A stretch of 6,679 nucleotides of DNA from JAWWBL01 sp033720975. Lineage in GTDB: Bacteria; Actinomycetota; Acidimicrobiia; Spongiisociales; ZC4RG35. Below the pieces are notes generated by a model. The model was not told the origin of the DNA. It made no database searches and saw nothing but the letters and a program-made list of their open reading frames with translations. Location of the stretch: contig JAWWBL010000095.1 of the NCBI GenBank assembly GCA_033720975.1, positions 1 through 6,679 on the forward strand, given 5' to 3'. Position 1 is the first letter of the stretch, and every line of letters begins with the position of its first letter. Position numbers and translations under genes: made by a program. Below are positions 1 through 5,725 of this stretch, piece by piece.

Positions 1-1
1 G

Positions 2-358
2 ATCGCCGAGAAGCGAGCCGGGGCCGAGGAGTACCTTCTCGAGAGGCGGCTTCTTCGGCGTCTGGCGACAGGTGAGCTGATCAACGAGAGGTGGACGCAG
101 TTCGCCTTCCCCAACTGGTGGCACTACGACGTGCTGCGCGGATTGGACTACATGAGGAGAGCCGACGTCCGGGACGAGAGACTGGATGAGGCGCTGGACC
201 TCGTGGAGGAGCGCAGGCTGGCTGACGGTCGCTGGGCGCGGGACCGCATTCACCCAGGAGAGATTCACTTCGACATCGACGGCCCCGAAGGCGAACCAAG
301 CAAATGGGTAACGCTGCGCGCCCTCCGGGTCCTCAAGTGGTCAGGCCGCGAGCAGTGA
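2..358 (+). CDS. C-terminal fragment of a terpene-cyclase/prenyltransferase-toroid-like protein
   Basis: The frame is open from the window edge, so the 5' part is missing; 118 residues and a TGA stop remain. The fragment is rich in Trp, Arg and acidic residues and carries FPNWWHYDVLRGLDY (residues 36-50), DGRW (75-78) and a final SKWVTLRALRVLKW block. Alternating helices with aromatic 'WHYD-L-GL' and 'DGRW' motifs are typical of proteins with the squalene-cyclase/prenyltransferase alpha-alpha toroid fold, many annotated only as hypothetical or prenyltransferase-like. No catalytic DXDD motif can be judged because the N-terminal part is absent, so a cyclase activity is not claimed. An internal ATG at 131 is only a methionine inside the same frame. 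The gene ends 68 bp before the next start, and a separate promoter lies in that gap, so it is probably not in the operon that follows. Family assignment is tentative. Confidence 0.6.
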   Translation: MAEKRAGAEEYLLERRLLRRLATGELINERWTQFAFPNWWHYDVLRGLDYMRRADVRDERLDEALDLVEERRLADGRWARDRIHPGEIHFDIDGPEGEPSKWVTLRALRVLKWSGREQ

Positions 359-369
359 GGCAGCGCTTC

Positions 370-397
370 TTGACATTCGCTATACGCTTCATATAGT
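370..397 (+). promoter_or_regulatory. Sigma-70-type promoter of the TetR operon
   Basis: TTGACA (370-375) is a perfect -35 box. It is followed after 16 bp by TATAGT (392-397), a 5/6 match to the -10 consensus. The predicted start of transcription is near 404, leaving a leader of about 23 nt before the ATG at 427. A second -10-like hexamer, TATGAT (403-408), has no -35 at a normal distance. The AT-rich stretch stands out clearly from the GC-rich surroundings. The leader has no convincing Shine-Dalgarno sequence. Confidence 0.75.
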
Positions 398-407
398 CAA
401 TATATGA
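389..407. promoter_or_regulatory. Palindromic operator overlapping the -10 box
   Basis: TCATATA (389-395) and TATATGA (401-407) are perfect 7-bp inverted repeats separated by 5 bp. They cover the -10 box and the predicted transcription start. Size, symmetry and place fit an operator for the TetR-family repressor encoded 20 bp downstream, giving autorepression that would also cover the coupled phosphotransferase. Binding by this particular protein is inferred. No second copy was seen elsewhere in the window. Confidence 0.65.
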
Positions 408-410
408 TTC

Positions 411-423
411 GTACTGCTAGTAC
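411..423. repeat. Short inverted repeat next to the TetR start
   Basis: GTACT (411-415) and AGTAC (419-423) form a 5-bp inverted repeat around a 3-bp centre, immediately upstream of the ATG at 427. Its centre lies 19 bp from the centre of the larger palindrome. It could be a second, weaker operator, a small hairpin at the ribosome site, or chance. Confidence 0.3.
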
Positions 424-426
424 CTA

Positions 427-1011
427 ATGGCCACCCGCTCCTACAGGTCCGAGCTCCGGGAGGCCCAGGCCGAGGCCACCCGGGAGCGGATACTCGATGC
501 GTTGGTCGAGGTGCTTGCGGACGGTGTCGAGACCTTCTCGATACCGGCAGTGGCCAAGCGCGCCGCGGTCTCGGTGGGAACCGTCTACCGCCATTTCGGT
601 GACAAGTCGGGATTGATCAACGCCCTCCTTCCCTACGCCGCAAAGCGCACTGGGACGATCAACGAGGAGATGCCAACCACACTCGATGAAATCGAGGACG
701 CGGTCCGAAGAGTCTTCCAACACTTCGACCGGACCGACGAGGTGCTCCGGGCCGCCCTGGCCTCGCGCATCGGGCGGAAATCGCGAGTGGAGTGGACCGG
801 GGACCGTCTCAAAGCCATGAGGACGGCATTTCTCGGGCTCGAACTCGGCCTCGACGAGGAGAGCCTCGACCACCTCAGCAAGCTCGCCCTGATCCTCACC
901 ACATCAGACGTTTACCGAGAGTTCAGGGAGCGTCTCGAGTTGAACTCCGACGAGGCAGCAGACGAGGTCGCATGGGCGATCCGCACCCTGATACGAGGAG
1001 CCACGCTGTGA
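427..1011 (+). CDS. TetR/AcrR-family transcriptional repressor
   Basis: This 194-residue protein has the usual TetR length and layout. An N-terminal three-helix DNA-binding domain covers about residues 15-65, including TRERILDALVEVLADG (18-33) and the recognition region VSVGTVYRHFGDKSGLINAL (48-67), which is the family signature. The rest is a helical ligand-binding and dimerisation domain of unknown specificity. The ATG at 427 fits the distance to the helix-turn-helix, and the upstream promoter leaves no room for much more. The gene overlaps the following phosphotransferase by 4 bp (GTGA), so the two should be co-transcribed and translationally coupled. TetR regulators usually release DNA when they bind a small molecule that the neighbouring enzyme or pump deals with, so the ligand may be the substrate of the downstream enzyme. 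That link is inferred. The family call is firm. Confidence 0.93.
   Translation: MATRSYRSELREAQAEATRERILDALVEVLADGVETFSIPAVAKRAAVSVGTVYRHFGDKSGLINALLPYAAKRTGTINEEMPTTLDEIEDAVRRVFQHFDRTDEVLRAALASRIGRKSRVEWTGDRLKAMRTAFLGLELGLDEESLDHLSKLALILTTSDVYREFRERLELNSDEAADEVAWAIRTLIRGATL
995..1000 (+). promoter_or_regulatory. Ribosome binding site fixing the GTG start at 1008
   Basis: GAGGAG (995-1000) stands 7 nt before GTG at 1008. It selects this GTG over the in-frame ATG at 792, which lies deep inside the TetR gene and would add 72 residues of unrelated, Arg-rich sequence. Confidence 0.8.
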
Positions 1012-3182
1012 GGGTCGTCTCGCTCTCCGAGGCCGCCGTGGCGGATCTGTCCCTGGTGGGCGGCAAGGCTCGCAACCTTGGAAGGCTCGAGTCGGCCGGA
1101 TTCAGGGTTCCACCTGCTCTGGTGGTGACCACCGAGGCAGGCATTGACGAAGTGGACCTATCCAGACGACTCGACGATATCGGGCCAGGGCCTTATGCCG
1201 TGAGGTCGTCCGGCGTGTCCGAGGACGGCGCCCGGCAATCACTGGCAGGTCGCTACGAGTCGATCCTCGATGTGCCGCGGCACGCTGTTCCCGACGCGGT
1301 GAAGAAGGTCCGGGCATTCGCCCTCGGTCGGGACAAGGACCACATCGGGGTGGTCATCCAGCAGATGGTGGAGGCAAAATGCGCCGGAGTTGCCTTCACT
1401 GCGGACCCAGTAACCGGCGACCGATCCAAGACCGTTATCACCGCTACCCCCGGTCTGGCCGAGAAGCTGGTTGCTGGTGAGGTCCCCGGAGAGGAATGGG
1501 AGGTCAGCGGATCGAGGCTCGAGGCCCGCCGCCGGCCGAAGCGGATACTGAGCCGGCGTCTGGTACGTCGAATCGCCCGGACCGCATCGCTCATCGGCGA
1601 GGAGTTCGGCGGGCCCCAGGACATTGAGTGGGCCTGGGACGGACGTGAACTGTGGGTGGTCCAGACCCGTCCCATCACCGGACTTCCCGAGGAAGTCGGC
1701 TGGGATCCCCCGGCGCCCGGCATCTACCACCGCTCACTTCGTCTCGGGGAGTGGATTCCAGGACCAGTGACCCCCCTGTTCGAGTCATGGCTCGTCACCC
1801 GGATAGAACGGGGTGTTCATGACTACCTGTATCGGCACATCGGTCAGGTGGCGCCCGAACCTCTGCATGTCGTGGTGAACGGGTGGTACTACTACTCGCT
1901 CAACTGGCTACCGATCCCGGGAGTGGCGTTCCGCAAGAACCTGGCCAACATCTCGCGGCGGCTGCCCGGAAACTGGCGAAAGGTCGCAGCGATGTTTCCG
2001 CCGACGATCCGATTCGCCGCCGTTCAAGAGTTCGAGGACGAGTTCTATGACGACATCCTGCCGAGTTATCGCCAAGCCGTCGCCGATGCCGAGGGCCGTA
2101 TCGAACAGATGTCGCCGCCCGAGCTAGTGGCCACGATCGACCAGCTCTCGGACCTGGCCGGGCTCTACTTCGGGTCTATAGCCGTGGTCGCCGGATCGGC
2201 TTACAAGTTCGAGGCCCAACTCGCCCAGTTTTGGAACCGACACCTCAAGAAAGATCTCGAGGCGAGCCACATGGTCGTCCTTCGAGGTTTCGACCTGCCC
2301 GACACGATGGGATCCGTACCGCAGCTCGAGACCCTCGACTGGTGGCGCCCGCCCCTCGACCCGGTTCCGTCATCCCACAACACCGAAAAGCTCAGGTTGC
2401 AACGGCTCGAGACCGAGAGCCGAGCAAATCAACTTCTCGCCGCCTCCCCGCGAAAGCGAGCCAGGTTCTCGCGGCTGCTGACCAGCGCCCAGCGCATGGT
2501 TCCTATTCGTGAAGAGCAGCTTGGGCTACTCGCCATTGGCTGGCCGGTGATGAGACGGGCTGTGCAGCGTCTCGGTGAGACGCTCGCCGCGAGGGGCTCG
2601 ATCGACGAAGCAGAAGACGCCTTCTTTCTGACCCGCACCGAGGTCGAGGACAACCTCGAAGAACCACGTTCGATGCAGCGCCTCGTCCAAACCCGCCGGG
2701 ATGAGCTTGCGCGAGCCAATCGACTGACTGCCCCTATTTGGGTGGGCAAGGTTCCTCCAATCGTCAGGTTCCTCTTCGGTTTCAGCGGTAAGACAGTCGG
2801 GGCGACCCGGTCAGAGGACGCCATCGTCCATGGGGTGCCCGCTTCGCCGGGAAGGGCAACCGGCAAGGTGCGAGTTGTCACCGATTCATCCCAGTTCCAC
2901 GCCTTCCAAGATGGAGAAGTCCTGGTCGCACCTCTGACCGCTCCGGCTTGGACCGTCCTGTTCGCTCGTGCGGCAGCGGTCGTCACGGACGTAGGCAGCG
3001 CACTCGCCCACGCATCGATCATCGCCCGGGAGTACGGGATTCCCGCGGTGGTGGGTTGCAGCGATGCCACCAGTCGGCTCCGCGATGGCCAGATGGTCAC
3101 AGTCGACGGTTCCACGGGGAATGTCGAGTTGGCGGAGGACCGTTTCGCGCATCGCCTGTCCCCAACCCGAGAAATCTCTTGA
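1008..3182 (+). CDS. PEP-synthase/rifampin-phosphotransferase-like enzyme
   Basis: A 724-residue protein of the family that splits ATP, passes a phosphate through a swivelling histidine domain and delivers it to an acceptor. Seen in order: an N-terminal ATP-grasp domain (about 14-225) with LVGGKARNLGRL (Lys20), YAVRSSGVSEDG (Arg66), a GVAFTADPVTG segment, DIEW (Glu207) and VVQTRPITG (Gln219, Arg221); a long divergent middle domain (about 230-600) with EWIPGPVTPL (from 248); and a C-terminal PEP-utiliser domain (about 605-715) with VTDVGSALAHASIIAREYG, where His668 is the expected phospho-carrier. The marked residues correspond to ATP-binding and catalytic residues known in rifampin phosphotransferase. 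The protein is about 140 residues shorter than that enzyme, mainly in the ATP-grasp domain. The usual 'TSH' before the swivel helix reads 'LAH'. Coupling to a TetR gene suggests inducible modification of an antibiotic or metabolite. A PEP-synthase-like housekeeping role is less likely; the acceptor is unknown. Confidence 0.85.
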   Translation: MRVVSLSEAAVADLSLVGGKARNLGRLESAGFRVPPALVVTTEAGIDEVDLSRRLDDIGPGPYAVRSSGVSEDGARQSLAGRYESILDVPRHAVPDAVKKVRAFALGRDKDHIGVVIQQMVEAKCAGVAFTADPVTGDRSKTVITATPGLAEKLVAGEVPGEEWEVSGSRLEARRRPKRILSRRLVRRIARTASLIGEEFGGPQDIEWAWDGRELWVVQTRPITGLPEEVGWDPPAPGIYHRSLRLGEWIPGPVTPLFESWLVTRIERGVHDYLYRHIGQVAPEPLHVVVNGWYYYSLNWLPIPGVAFRKNLANISRRLPGNWRKVAAMFPPTIRFAAVQEFEDEFYDDILPSYRQAVADAEGRIEQMSPPELVATIDQLSDLAGLYFGSIAVVAGSAYKFEAQLAQFWNRHLKKDLEASHMVVLRGFDLPDTMGSVPQLETLDWWRPPLDPVPSSHNTEKLRLQRLETESRANQLLAASPRKRARFSRLLTSAQRMVPIREEQLGLLAIGWPVMRRAVQRLGETLAARGSIDEAEDAFFLTRTEVEDNLEEPRSMQRLVQTRRDELARANRLTAPIWVGKVPPIVRFLFGFSGKTVGATRSEDAIVHGVPASPGRATGKVRVVTDSSQFHAFQDGEVLVAPLTAPAWTVLFARAAAVVTDVGSALAHASIIAREYGIPAVVGCSDATSRLRDGQMVTVDGSTGNVELAEDRFAHRLSPTREIS

Positions 3183-3209
3183 CTTCAAGTTAAGTTCAAC
3201 TCGTAGTGT
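3179..3209 (+). promoter_or_regulatory. Possible promoter of the SDR-QueA-like pair
   Basis: TTGACT (3179-3184) overlaps the stop codon of the phosphotransferase. TAGTGT (3204-3209) fits the loose actinobacterial -10 pattern TANNNT, but the spacing of 19 bp is long. Transcription would start at about 3216-3218, on or next to the ATG at 3218, which has no Shine-Dalgarno sequence. Between the boxes, TTCAA occurs at 3184 and again at 3195, one helical turn apart, within an unusually AT-rich patch. Read-through from the upstream operon is the alternative. Confidence 0.35.
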
Positions 3210-3217
3210 GACCGCCA

Positions 3218-3934
3218 ATGGGTCACGCAGACACCAAAACTGCATTGGTCACGGGGGCATCCCGGGGCTTCGGGCTGGAGTTGTCGAAGGAGCTGGCCCG
3301 ACTGGGGTGGAACCTCGTCATCGACGCCCGCGGCACGGCTGATCTGAACCTTGCCAGGACCTCACTCGAGACGATCGGACCGGGGATGGTGGCGGCAATG
3401 GCAGGTGACGTCTCCGACCAGACACATGTGGCTCGCCTGGTGGAGGCGGCGACGGATCTCGGGGGGTATCGGCTGTTGATCAACAACGCTTCCGCCCTCG
3501 GACCGAGCCCTCTCCCCCACTTGTCCTCCTATCCGGTCGACGAATTGCGCGTGGTGTTCGAAGTCAATGTCCTCGGTCCGCTACGGCTGATCCAAGGCTC
3601 GCTTCCGGTACTCGACGACGGGGCGACGATCGTGAATGTCAGCTCCGATGCAGCCGTGGAGCACTACGAGGGCTGGGGCGGCTACGGGGCCTCCAAAGCG
3701 GCGCTCGAGCAGCTGAGTGGGGTGCTTGCCGTCGAACGGCCCGAGATCCGCGTCTATTGGGTCGACCCGGGGGACATGAACACCCGCATGCATCAGGATG
3801 CTTTTCCTGGCGAAGACATCACGGATCGGCCCCATCCGTCTGAACGAGTCCCCGGTCTGCTCCGACTCCTCGAGCAGCGTCCTCCGAGTGGTCGGTACCG
3901 GCTGGCGCAGTTCCTGGTGGGAGCTAGCTCATGA
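3218..3934 (+). CDS. Short-chain dehydrogenase/reductase (SDR family)
   Basis: A 238-residue classical SDR, expected to oxidise or reduce a carbonyl/alcohol using NAD(P)(H) in the cytoplasm. Visible are the nucleotide-binding TGASRGFG (12-19), the acidic DV after strand 4 (64-65), NNAS (89-92), Asn117 in EVNVLG, the catalytic Ser in NVSS (140-143) and Tyr156/Lys160 in YGASK, with the PG turn at 184-185. The stretch DPGDMNTRMHQDAFPGED (183-200) replaces the usual substrate loop. All four members of the Asn-Ser-Tyr-Lys tetrad are present, so it should be active. ATG 3218 is preferred because the nearest upstream in-frame GTG (3206) is followed at once by a stop; there is no Shine-Dalgarno sequence. 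Its end overlaps the QueA-like gene by 4 bp (ATGA), so the two enzymes very likely share a pathway. The substrate cannot be read from the sequence. Confidence 0.9.
   Translation: MGHADTKTALVTGASRGFGLELSKELARLGWNLVIDARGTADLNLARTSLETIGPGMVAAMAGDVSDQTHVARLVEAATDLGGYRLLINNASALGPSPLPHLSSYPVDELRVVFEVNVLGPLRLIQGSLPVLDDGATIVNVSSDAAVEHYEGWGGYGASKAALEQLSGVLAVERPEIRVYWVDPGDMNTRMHQDAFPGEDITDRPHPSERVPGLLRLLEQRPPSGRYRLAQFLVGASS
3919..3923 (+). promoter_or_regulatory. Ribosome binding site of the QueA-like gene
   Basis: GGGAG (3919-3923) lies 7 nt before ATG 3931, inside the last codons of the SDR gene. This supports translation starting at the ATGA overlap. Confidence 0.65.
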
Positions 3935-4980
3935 CCGCACTTGCAGCTACCAATCGAGGTCGCGCCTTCGAACGGCTCGTGGTGCCCGACGAGTTGCAGG
4001 CCCGCGTTCCACCTGAGCGACGAGGGATCAGGCGCGACGAGGTTTCTCTGATGGTCACGACCCCGGCCGGCATAAGTCAAAAGAGGTTTGTCGACCTCGG
4101 CGATGACCTCCGCCCGGGAGACCTGTTGGTGGTCAACAACTCGAAGACTCTTCCCGCAGCAGTCGACGTGGACGACCAGACGATCGTCCATTTCTCGACC
4201 GAGCTTCCCGGGGGTCTCCAGGTTGTTGAACTGAGAAGGCCGTCTGGAGCCGGCTCTAGCCCGCGGTCCGACATCGCTCCGGGCACCGTCGAGTTCCCTA
4301 AGTCCGGTCGGCTCGAGATCCTCGCGCCGTACCCGGTGACCTCGACCTCAGGGCGGTTGTGGGCGGCCCATCTCGAGGGCATCGACCGAACCACTCTGCT
4401 TCGAGAACATGGGCGGCCCATCACCTACCGATACGCGGCGCGAGCTTCGCTCAGGTCCTATCAGACGGTGTTCGCCATAAGGCCGGGCTCGGCCGAGATG
4501 CCAAGTGCGGCGCGACCATTCTCGACGAAGTTGGTGGCGTCTCTGGTGGCAAGTGGCGTCTCGATCGCGCCGCTGACCCTCCACGCCGGGGTGTCGTCAC
4601 TCGAGAGTGGCGAGCTGCCCTATCCCGAGTGGTACGACGTGCCGTCATCGACCGCCTCTCTGGTGAACCACGTCAGGGACCGTGGTGGCAGGGTCGTTGC
4701 GGTGGGCACGACCGTCGTCCGGGCACTGGAGACTGTCACCGATGACACCGGGGTGACACATCCGGGACGAGGGTGGACCGACCTCGTGGTCGGAGCCGAA
4801 TACACGGTTCGGGGGATCGACGGCCTGATAACGGGATGGCACGAGCCTTCATCCACGCACCTCCACATGCTCGAGGCCGTTGCGGGACGCGAACTCGTCG
4901 AGAAGAGTTACCGGATCGCACTCGAACTTGGATATCTGTGGCACGAATTCGGTGACAGCCACTTGCTCCTACCGTCATGA
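3931..4980 (+). CDS. Divergent QueA homologue (SAM:tRNA ribosyltransferase-isomerase family)
   Basis: A 349-residue protein of normal QueA length. True QueA transfers and isomerises the ribosyl group of S-adenosylmethionine onto 7-deazaguanine-modified tRNA to give epoxyqueuosine. Landmarks kept here are RPGDLLVVNNSKTLPA (61-76, family pattern pGDlLVvNdT-v-pA), YQTVFA (177-182), LTLHAG (215-220), AVGTTVVRALE (257-267), LITGWHEPSSTHLHML (299-314) and a GD-rich end (341-348). Several signatures differ. The family's AAPTAGLHF block reads EMPSAARPFS (189-198). The MHsE motif reads LPYPEW (229-234). TNFHlPkSTL reads TGWHEPSSTH. These are substrate-pocket regions, so the acceptor may not be the queuosine precursor. 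No tgt, queG or preQ1 gene is nearby. It overlaps the SDR gene upstream. The fold call is firm; the exact reaction is open, so no queA symbol is given. Confidence 0.85.
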   Translation: MTALAATNRGRAFERLVVPDELQARVPPERRGIRRDEVSLMVTTPAGISQKRFVDLGDDLRPGDLLVVNNSKTLPAAVDVDDQTIVHFSTELPGGLQVVELRRPSGAGSSPRSDIAPGTVEFPKSGRLEILAPYPVTSTSGRLWAAHLEGIDRTTLLREHGRPITYRYAARASLRSYQTVFAIRPGSAEMPSAARPFSTKLVASLVASGVSIAPLTLHAGVSSLESGELPYPEWYDVPSSTASLVNHVRDRGGRVVAVGTTVVRALETVTDDTGVTHPGRGWTDLVVGAEYTVRGIDGLITGWHEPSSTHLHMLEAVAGRELVEKSYRIALELGYLWHEFGDSHLLLPS

Positions 4981-5039
4981 ATACGCGCTCTTGAGGCCCG
5001 CTGGACGAGACCGTGATGATTCAGAATCCGACAATGGGG

Positions 5040-5046
5040 TATAAAT
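5040..5046 (+). promoter_or_regulatory. -10 box of a predicted leaderless promoter
   Basis: TATAAAT (5040-5046) is a near-perfect -10 element. If TATAAA occupies -12 to -7, position +1 falls on 5052, the A of the ATG start codon, so the mRNA would have no leader. The AGGA at 5047-5050 is only 1 nt from the ATG, too close to act as a Shine-Dalgarno sequence. No good -35 hexamer is present at 16-18 bp. The rest of the 71-bp gap (4981-5051) shows no clear terminator for the gene upstream. Confidence 0.65.
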
Positions 5047-5051
5047 AGGAC

Positions 5052-5417
5052 ATGGAGCCTGAACGCCAACTCGAGAGACTTCGCCCGATCGAGCGTCGCA
5101 TCCTGACCATGCGGGACGAAGGAGTTACGGTCGATGAGATCGGCACGAGGCTCAAGCGAACGCCTGAGTTCGTTGAACGAGTGATCGAATGGACCGAGAT
5201 TCCCCGGTCGGAGAGGCCGAAGCGAACTGCACCCAGCGCCCTCGAGCGCGTGGTCCTCAAGCATCGTTCCGACGGCGCTACGCACGAGGAGATTGGCAGA
5301 AAGCTAAAGAAGAGTGGCCGCTTCATCCGACAGGTCGAGGGCCTGGCCCACTACCGCCAGGGCCTGAGACTCATGTCCGCGGCCGCTGAGCAGGCACGCC
5401 TCGGAGCCCAGGAGTAG
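5052..5417 (+). CDS. Small protein with two tandem helix-turn-helix repeats
   Basis: A 121-residue, highly charged protein that I do not recognise as a named family. It is built from an internal duplication with a period of 51 residues. Repeat 1 (about 12-47) and repeat 2 (about 63-98) share E-R, L, R, G, T, E-I-G, L-K, F and V at matching positions, for example VDEIGTRLK (27-35) against HEEIGRKLK (78-86). Each repeat has the shape of a sigma-70 region 4 or LuxR-like helix-turn-helix: a helix starting 'IERRIL' or 'LERVVL', then 'DEG-T--EIG--L' and a recognition helix. No sigma region 2 or receiver domain is present. A DNA-binding or RNA-polymerase-associated regulator is inferred. Translation probably starts on a leaderless mRNA. 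The ferredoxin gene follows after 5 bp, so the two are almost surely one operon. Confidence 0.8.
   Translation: MEPERQLERLRPIERRILTMRDEGVTVDEIGTRLKRTPEFVERVIEWTEIPRSERPKRTAPSALERVVLKHRSDGATHEEIGRKLKKSGRFIRQVEGLAHYRQGLRLMSAAAEQARLGAQE
5410..5414 (+). promoter_or_regulatory. Ribosome binding site fixing the ferredoxin GTG start
   Basis: AGGAG (5410-5414) overlaps the end of the preceding gene and stands 8 nt before GTG 5423. It favours this start over the in-frame ATG at 5444, which has no such sequence. Confidence 0.8.
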
Positions 5418-5422
5418 AGCAA

Positions 5423-5725
5423 GTGGCAACAAAGACGAAGCTCATGGTCTGGATCGATCAGGATCTCTGCACGGGAGACGGGATCTGCGAGGAGATCACA
5501 CCGGACGTTTTCGTGGGGCGCGACGACGGTTTGTGGGTCGTGAAAGAGGACGCCAAACACTTCGACAAGACAGTGGTTTTCGACGGAGAAGATGCCCCCG
5601 ACGGTGCACGCGGCATGGCGCGGGTGCCCGATCATCTGATCGAGGACACGATCGAGTCGGCCGAGGAGTGTCCGGGCGAGTGCATCATGATCGAGCCCTA
5701 TCAAGAGGACGCCGTCTTCTCCTGA
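5423..5725 (+). CDS. Single-cluster [4Fe-4S]/[3Fe-4S] ferredoxin
   Basis: A 100-residue acidic soluble electron carrier. The cluster motif is Cys16-TG-Asp19-GI-Cys22 near the N-terminus plus Cys83-Pro near the C-terminus, giving C-x2-D-x2-C...C-P. This is the pattern of ferredoxins such as that of Pyrococcus furiosus, in which Asp takes the place of the second cysteine. Such proteins hold an Asp-ligated [4Fe-4S] or a [3Fe-4S] cluster. A fourth cysteine, Cys87 in ECPGECIMIE, follows the CP. The block TPDVFVGRDDG (26-36) is the usual link after the first ligands. An insert of about 30 residues (41-70, rich in Asp, Lys and Pro) makes it longer than the common 60-70-residue actinobacterial forms. 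Likely partners are a cytochrome P450 or another oxidoreductase, but none is in this window. It forms an operon with the tandem helix-turn-helix gene. Confidence 0.9.
   Translation: MATKTKLMVWIDQDLCTGDGICEEITPDVFVGRDDGLWVVKEDAKHFDKTVVFDGEDAPDGARGMARVPDHLIEDTIESAEECPGECIMIEPYQEDAVFS

Noticed and set aside
424..873. Minus-strand open frame opposite the TetR gene
   Set aside because: It is antisense to the helix-turn-helix and ligand domain of a clear TetR protein; no independent evidence.
792..1007. In-frame ATG at 792 as the start of the phosphotransferase
   Set aside because: The extra 72 residues lie inside the TetR gene, are Arg-rich and unlike the family N-terminus. GTG 1008 has a strong GAGGAG at the right distance and starts just before the conserved GGK motif.
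1239..1730. Long open frame on the minus strand
   Set aside because: It is the antisense shadow of the conserved ATP-grasp coding region, as happens often in GC-rich genes, and shows no family motifs or ribosome site.
2429..3115. 228-residue open frame on the minus strand
   Set aside because: It is fully antisense to the phosphohistidine domain, whose motifs prove the plus strand is coding. Its composition (Ser, Arg, Thr rich) is typical of a shadow frame.
3181..3200. SoxR/MerR-like dyad in the gap before the SDR gene
   Set aside because: On close reading the repeats are direct (TTCAA, AAGTT) and not an inverted dyad of useful length.
5052..5417. The small double helix-turn-helix protein as a sigma factor
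   Set aside because: There is no region 2 for -10 recognition and core binding; only two region-4-like repeats are present.
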